NCBI GenBank assembly: GCA_017411605.1
Contig: JAFQPR010000028.1
Coordinates: forward strand, 1 to 49,930
DNA length: 49,930 nucleotides
DNA from: Clostridia bacterium
Lineage (GTDB): Bacteria; Bacillota; Clostridia; Oscillospirales; CAG-272
Reading direction: 5' to 3'
In this document: positions 46,194 through 49,930 of the stretch, in pieces
Numbering within the stretch: position 1 is the stretch's first letter
Layout of the letters: every line of letters begins with the position of its first letter
The notes under the pieces: generated by a model
Seen by the model: only the letters and a program-made list of their open reading frames with translations
Told to the model about the DNA's origin: nothing
Database searches by the model: none
Made by a program: the position numbers and the translations under genes

Positions 46194-46952
46194 GTGAAAA
46201 ACCAATACCTCAAAAAATTAAACAAGATTGAGTTCGTCGTGACCTACGCCTGCACGGGGCGGTGCAAGCACTGTTTCGAGGGCGATCACACGTCTTGCGG
46301 TGAGCGGATCGATCCGCAAATCGCCGCAGATGCGGTGCGGAAGATTGCGGCGGAGTATGATATCAAAACCGTGATGACTTTTGGCGGCGAACCGCTTTTG
46401 TATACGGACGCGGTTTGTGCGATAATGACGGCCGCCAAAGAACTGAATATCCCAAAACGACAAGTCATTACCAACGGCTATTTTTCAAAGAATGCCGATA
46501 AGATTCGTGAGGTCGCGGAGCGACTTGCCGAGTGCGGCGTGAACGATCTGCTTTTGTCGGTGGATGCTTTCCATCAGGAAACGATATCGCTTGACGTGGT
46601 AAAACAGTTTGCCACAGAAGCAAAGAACTGTGGCATACCGATTCGTCTTCAACCAGCGTGGTTGGTAAGTGTGACAGATGACAATCCGTATAATTTAAAA
46701 ACGCAAGACATTCTCGACAGCTTTGCCGAGATGGAGCTTCCCGTGGGAGAGGGAAATGTCATTTTCCCCGGAGGAAACGCTCTGAAATATCTCGCGGAAT
46801 ATTTCGAGGACACTCTTCCCAAAAATCCGTATGCAGATGACCCGCGTAACATAAAATGCATTTCATTTGAGCCGAATGGCGACGTTCTCGACGGAAATGT
46901 GTATGAGCACGATATTATGGAAATTATAAAGGATTACGGAGAAAACCTATGA
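46194..46952 (+). CDS. radical SAM protein
   Basis: This 252-residue protein has the radical SAM signature CTGRCKHC, with Cys20, Cys24 and Cys27 holding the [4Fe-4S] cluster. The GGEPLLY motif binds the SAM amino group. Only a short C-terminal part follows the barrel, and a full SPASM cysteine set is absent (a single Cys in IKCISFEPNGDV). The start is GTG 46194 with only a weak purine tract, so another start is possible. It overlaps the next gene by 4 nt (ATGA), so both are probably made together. The reaction is unknown; modification of a peptide or of the neighbouring protein is possible. Confidence 0.85.
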   Translation: MKNQYLKKLNKIEFVVTYACTGRCKHCFEGDHTSCGERIDPQIAADAVRKIAAEYDIKTVMTFGGEPLLYTDAVCAIMTAAKELNIPKRQVITNGYFSKNADKIREVAERLAECGVNDLLLSVDAFHQETISLDVVKQFATEAKNCGIPIRLQPAWLVSVTDDNPYNLKTQDILDSFAEMELPVGEGNVIFPGGNALKYLAEYFEDTLPKNPYADDPRNIKCISFEPNGDVLDGNVYEHDIMEIIKDYGENL

Positions 46953-47443
46953 AATATATTTATGAAAACATATCATCGCTCCCATGTCCTGTTGGCAAAT
47001 TTTCTGTTTGTTTCGGCAAGGAAAGAATTCCTTTTAGCATTCGAAAAAACGACTATAATGTGCCTTATGACAACATCACAACGGAAACAAATTATGCTTT
47101 GGACATAGATACGAAACTTTTAGAAGTTGGAAAGCAATACAATGTTGTATTCTCGGAGGGCGGTTTAAACTATTGCGGATCTGATGAGCACACCGAATCT
47201 ATTACCAATACTATTGACAAATGGTCTGTCGGTATCGGTTCTTACGATATGAATGACGACTATTTTCATCAAGATGAACCGCACAAAGGCTATGATGTGT
47301 GGCGTTCTGAAGATAACCTCGGCTTCTCGTTTGTTCTTTTAGATAGAACGATAGACAAAATCACATTCCTTGTCGCTTGGATTGAAAACAGGGAAATTTC
47401 GAACGTTGATTACGAAAGCGTTCTGGATTTTTGGTTAACGTAA
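46949..47443 (+). CDS. unknown protein coupled to the radical SAM gene
   Basis: I do not recognise this 164-residue acidic, soluble protein. It contains several aromatic-rich strands and the tail FLVAWIENREISNVDYESVLDFW; no catalytic motif, membrane segment or signal peptide is evident. Its ATG overlaps the radical SAM stop (ATGA) and its stop lies one base before the next gene, so it belongs to a tight three-gene run. It could be a partner or substrate of the radical SAM enzyme; that is inference from overlap only. Confidence 0.65.
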   Translation: MKYIYENISSLPCPVGKFSVCFGKERIPFSIRKNDYNVPYDNITTETNYALDIDTKLLEVGKQYNVVFSEGGLNYCGSDEHTESITNTIDKWSVGIGSYDMNDDYFHQDEPHKGYDVWRSEDNLGFSFVLLDRTIDKITFLVAWIENREISNVDYESVLDFWLT

Positions 47444-47444
47444 A

Positions 47445-47933
47445 ATGAAGAAAATTATTGTAATTGGTTGTCCCGAAAGCGGCAAAAGCACGGTTTCGCG
47501 GGCGTTACATAATAAGACGGGCATTCCGCTGTATCACCTCGATATGATGTATTGGAATGCGGACAAGACGACGGTGGAAAAGAGCGTGTTCCTTGAACGG
47601 TTGTCCGCTGTGCTCGAAAAATACGAGTGGATCATTGACGGCAATTACGGCTCTACAATGGAGCTACGAATGGCAGCGTGCGATACGGTGATTTTTCTCG
47701 ACTATCCGCTTGATATTTGCCTTGACGGAATCAGGGAGCGACGCGGAAAGCCGCGCAGTGATATGCCGTGGATTGAAACCGAGGAAGATGCGGAATTCAT
47801 CGAGTTTATAAAAAGTTACAACGAGCAGCAAAAGCCAAAAGTGCTTGAATTGCTCAAAAAATACAGTTGTAAAAATATTATCATTTTCAAGAGCAGAGAA
47901 CAAGCGGATGAGTTTTTAATAAGCAAATTATAA
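47445..47933 (+). CDS. P-loop kinase, adenylate-kinase/FlaR-like
   Basis: This 162-residue protein has a P-loop GCPESGKST at residues 8-16, followed by HLDMMYW and a conserved WIIDGNYG segment. It fits the small kinase family often annotated as 'DNA topology modulation protein FlaR', which resembles adenylate kinases. The RRGKPRSDMP lid-type region is present. The name reflects old work; the physiological substrate is unclear, and a nucleoside or small-metabolite kinase is likely. It starts one base after the preceding stop codon, so translation is probably coupled. Confidence 0.85.
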   Translation: MKKIIVIGCPESGKSTVSRALHNKTGIPLYHLDMMYWNADKTTVEKSVFLERLSAVLEKYEWIIDGNYGSTMELRMAACDTVIFLDYPLDICLDGIRERRGKPRSDMPWIETEEDAEFIEFIKSYNEQQKPKVLELLKKYSCKNIIIFKSREQADEFLISKL

Positions 47934-47949
47934 TAAGGAGGGGATGCAA

Positions 47950-49476
47950 ATGGCACGAAGTAAAAAGTTTATATCTTTAGCGGAACACAACCCCGGGCTT
48001 TTGTCTGAATGGCATCCTACTAAAAATACAGCCATTACACCGCAAAACATATCTTATGGTTCTGCGATTAAAGTATGGTGGAAATGTTCTTGCGGACATG
48101 AATGGGAAGCTACGCCAAACCACAGATCTCGGGGCAGAGGGTGTCCTGAATGCGCAAAAAACCAACGTGCGATCACAAAAAGAAAAAATATTGTTGCAAC
48201 GCGAGGTTCGCTTGCGGATAAAAATCCCGACTTGGCTCGAGAGTGGCATCCGACAAAAAACGGAACATTGACACCATACGATATATCGGTCAATTCTCCG
48301 GAAAGAGTATGGTGGCAGTGTATTAAAGATAAAAGACACGAATGGGATGCCCCTGTTAATAGCAGAAACAGCGGAGTAGGTTGTCCTGTTTGCTCGGGGC
48401 ATAGGCTTATGGTAGGCGTTAACGATTTGGCAACTTTAAGACCTGAGATTGCTGTGCAGTGGCATCCAACGAAAAACGGAGAATTAAGCCCAACCGATAT
48501 AATTGCCGGAACTGACAAGAGTGTTTGGTGGCAATGTGAAAAAGGGCACGAATGGCAGGCAAGGATCAATAACAGGATCAACGGGAACAATTGCCCTATA
48601 TGCATAGGCAAAAAAGTTCTTGTTGGGTATAACGATCTTGCAACTGTTATGCCGAGTATTGCCAAAGAATGGCATCCTACAAAAAATGAAAACTTGACAC
48701 CGCAAGATGTGGTTGTAGGTTCGAACAAAAAGGTTTGGTGGCAGTGCGAAAGAGGGCACGAGTGGCAAACCTCGGTAGCTCATAGAAGTAATGGAAGAAG
48801 ATGCCCTAAATGCTTTGGAGAGTCGAAAACAAGTTTTCCGGAACAAGCAATATTTTTCTATTTTCGTCGGGTAACCACAGCATATAATCGTTATTTAATA
48901 GATTCTAAAACGGAAATAGATATATATTTGCCCGATTACAAGATAGGTATTGAATATGATGGTGCATATTTCCACAAAGGAGAGACAGCTGAGCAAAGGG
49001 AAAAGCGTAAGCAAGAAAAGCTTGATAAGCTCGGAATAACTCTAATAAGGGTAAGAGAGCTTGAGGGAAAGGCGAGCGAATACACTGCATATTCGAAACC
49101 TGCAGCGAACGATGCCGAATTGACTAAAACGATAAAGAATTTATTTGCTCTCGTTGCTCGCTTGGTTCAGATTGCGTTTGATGCAGATGTTGACATTACT
49201 AGAGACAGAAACAAGATTTACGAGCAATATATACAAAGCGAAAAAGAAAACTCGTTATCAGTAGTAAACCCCGAATTAACACTAGAGTGGCACTCGGATA
49301 AAAACGGGACATTGTTGCCTGAGTTTGTTAGTGTGCATTCTAACAAAAAAGTTTGGTGGCAGTGTGAAAAAGGTCATGAATGGGAAGCGAGTGTAAACAC
49401 CAGAAACAAAGGGCACGGATGCAGAGATTGTTATATGTTGACAAGAAGAACAGTTGGAGTTAGAAAAGATGATTAA
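47950..49476 (+). CDS. treble-clef (DUF4379) repeat protein with embedded nuclease-like domain
   Basis: This 508-residue protein contains five treble-clef zinc-binding repeats of the DUF4379 type, each with WHPTKN, VWWxC, GHEW and CPxC hallmarks. Four lie in tandem (about 8-70, 84-150, 155-220 and 224-290) and one at the C-terminus (about 434-495). Between repeats four and five, residues 293-372 resemble a Vsr/PD-(D/E)xK endonuclease core. E298, D324 (EIDIYLPD), E335 (GIEYDG) and K343 are candidate active-site residues. Such proteins likely bind nucleic acid and cut it. ATG 47950 is preferred over 47944 because AGGAG then lies 9 nt away. The stop overlaps the deformylase gene by 8 nt. Confidence 0.82.
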   Translation: MARSKKFISLAEHNPGLLSEWHPTKNTAITPQNISYGSAIKVWWKCSCGHEWEATPNHRSRGRGCPECAKNQRAITKRKNIVATRGSLADKNPDLAREWHPTKNGTLTPYDISVNSPERVWWQCIKDKRHEWDAPVNSRNSGVGCPVCSGHRLMVGVNDLATLRPEIAVQWHPTKNGELSPTDIIAGTDKSVWWQCEKGHEWQARINNRINGNNCPICIGKKVLVGYNDLATVMPSIAKEWHPTKNENLTPQDVVVGSNKKVWWQCERGHEWQTSVAHRSNGRRCPKCFGESKTSFPEQAIFFYFRRVTTAYNRYLIDSKTEIDIYLPDYKIGIEYDGAYFHKGETAEQREKRKQEKLDKLGITLIRVRELEGKASEYTAYSKPAANDAELTKTIKNLFALVARLVQIAFDADVDITRDRNKIYEQYIQSEKENSLSVVNPELTLEWHSDKNGTLLPEFVSVHSNKKVWWQCEKGHEWEASVNTRNKGHGCRDCYMLTRRTVGVRKDD

Positions 49477-49894
49477 AGAACTGATGCACGATCCGATATT
49501 CCTTGCAGGGAGGTCGGAGGTTGCAACGAAAGAAGATTTGCAGGTCGCGCAGGATTTGCTTGATACGCTGATGGCGCACAGAGAAAGTTGTGTCGGCATG
49601 GCGGCAAATATGATCGGCGTGCGTAAGCGCATTATCGCATTTCTTGACGAGAGCGGACGAGCTCCTACATACACGGTTATGCTCAATCCTGAGATTATCA
49701 AGAAGGATGGCGCATACGACACCGAGGAAGGCTGTCTGTCGCTTCTCGGCGGCCCTCGTAAGTGTAAGCGCTATAAGACCATCAAGGTGCAGTATCAAAC
49801 CTTGGAAATGCAAACACGCACGAAAAACTTCACCGGCTGGACGGCGCAGATCATTCAGCATGAGGTGGATCATTGTAATGGTATTTTGATATAA
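49469..49894 (+). CDS. def: peptide deformylase-like protein, variant motif 1
   Basis: This 141-residue protein matches peptide deformylase, which removes the formyl group from nascent N-terminal Met using a metal. Motif 2 EGCLS holds Cys89, and motif 3 HEVDH holds His131, Glu132 and His135. Motif 1, normally GxGLAAxQ, reads VGMAANM, so the conserved Gln is Met48. That residue helps stabilise the transition state, so activity may be altered. ATG 49469 has GGAG 9 nt upstream and overlaps the previous gene by 8 nt. Its place in an accessory run, away from fmt and priA, suggests a second, specialised or resistant copy rather than the housekeeping gene. Confidence 0.82.
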   Translation: MIKELMHDPIFLAGRSEVATKEDLQVAQDLLDTLMAHRESCVGMAANMIGVRKRIIAFLDESGRAPTYTVMLNPEIIKKDGAYDTEEGCLSLLGGPRKCKRYKTIKVQYQTLEMQTRTKNFTGWTAQIIQHEVDHCNGILI

Positions 49895-49917
49895 ACCAAA
49901 TCTTTGGAGAAATTGAT

Positions 49918-49930
49918 ATGGAAAAAATTG
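49918..49930 (+). CDS. start of a further gene, cut by the window end
   Basis: ATG at 49918 follows TTTGGAGAAATTGAT, a good SD, and opens MEKI before the window ends. Nothing more can be said of the product. It shows that the co-directional run continues. Confidence 0.45.

Noticed and set aside
40720-47444. Integron attC-like or other recurrent repeats between accessory genes
   Set aside because: The gaps at 40720, 41512, 42289, 44823 and 46118 share no repeated motif or hairpin that I can see, and no integrase is present in the window.

Overview
The window looks like a chromosomal segment of an anaerobic gut- or rumen-type member of class Clostridia (Bacillota). The signs are strong Shine-Dalgarno sites, consensus TTGACA/TATAAT promoters with 16-18 nt spacers, two T-box leaders, a clostridial-type rpoBC pair, ferredoxin-dependent 2-oxoacid metabolism and U-tailed terminators. 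A finer taxonomic placement cannot be made by eye.

Layout. 1-5300: tRNA-Pro (minus), a frameshifted prfC (release factor 3), trmB, two tandem radC-like genes and a DUF554 membrane protein. 5300-13400: rpoB and rpoC behind a consensus promoter and a leader of about 170 nt. 13600-17740: a 1161-residue chimera that joins a ClpA/ClpB-like AAA+ module, a degenerate receiver-like domain and an FtsH-like AAA+/M41 zinc protease without membrane anchors, followed by a YbjN-like gene. 17790-20880: an HtrA-like lipoprotein protease with a collagen-like stalk (minus), a nitroreductase and an SGNH hydrolase.

20900-36050 is the most coherent region. Two divergent T-box leaders (24853-25131 minus, 25298-25557 plus) share one intergenic region. 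The minus T-box precedes a LeuA-like protein that has lost its catalytic metal-site residues but keeps the LeuA regulatory domain, overlapped by a TIM-barrel/acyl-CoA synthetase fusion. The plus T-box precedes the first of two paralogous HTH-cupin-acyl-CoA synthetase fusions. The second paralogue has its own promoter and a perfect palindrome. It is followed by a ParA-like ATPase, a four-subunit VOR-type 2-oxoacid:ferredoxin oxidoreductase and a leucine-dehydrogenase-type enzyme. A class I/II aminotransferase converges from the other side. T-boxes switch genes on when a tRNA is uncharged. I therefore read this as an anabolic pathway: carboxylic acid to acyl-CoA to 2-oxoacid (reductive carboxylation) to amino acid, most likely branched-chain and possibly aromatic.

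36100 to the end is accessory: an HTH/zinc-ribbon regulator, aldo/keto reductase, flavin reductase, MATE transporter, then a co-directional run of small stand-alone genes. These are GNAT, RlaP-like nucleotidyltransferase, CPBP protease, a decayed DUF3427 gene, a NUDIX/papain-like fusion, a stand-alone TipAS domain, an AT-rich membrane protein, a radical SAM protein with a coupled unknown gene, a FlaR-like kinase, a treble-clef repeat protein with an embedded nuclease-like domain, and a variant peptide deformylase. This part looks like an acquisition hotspot.
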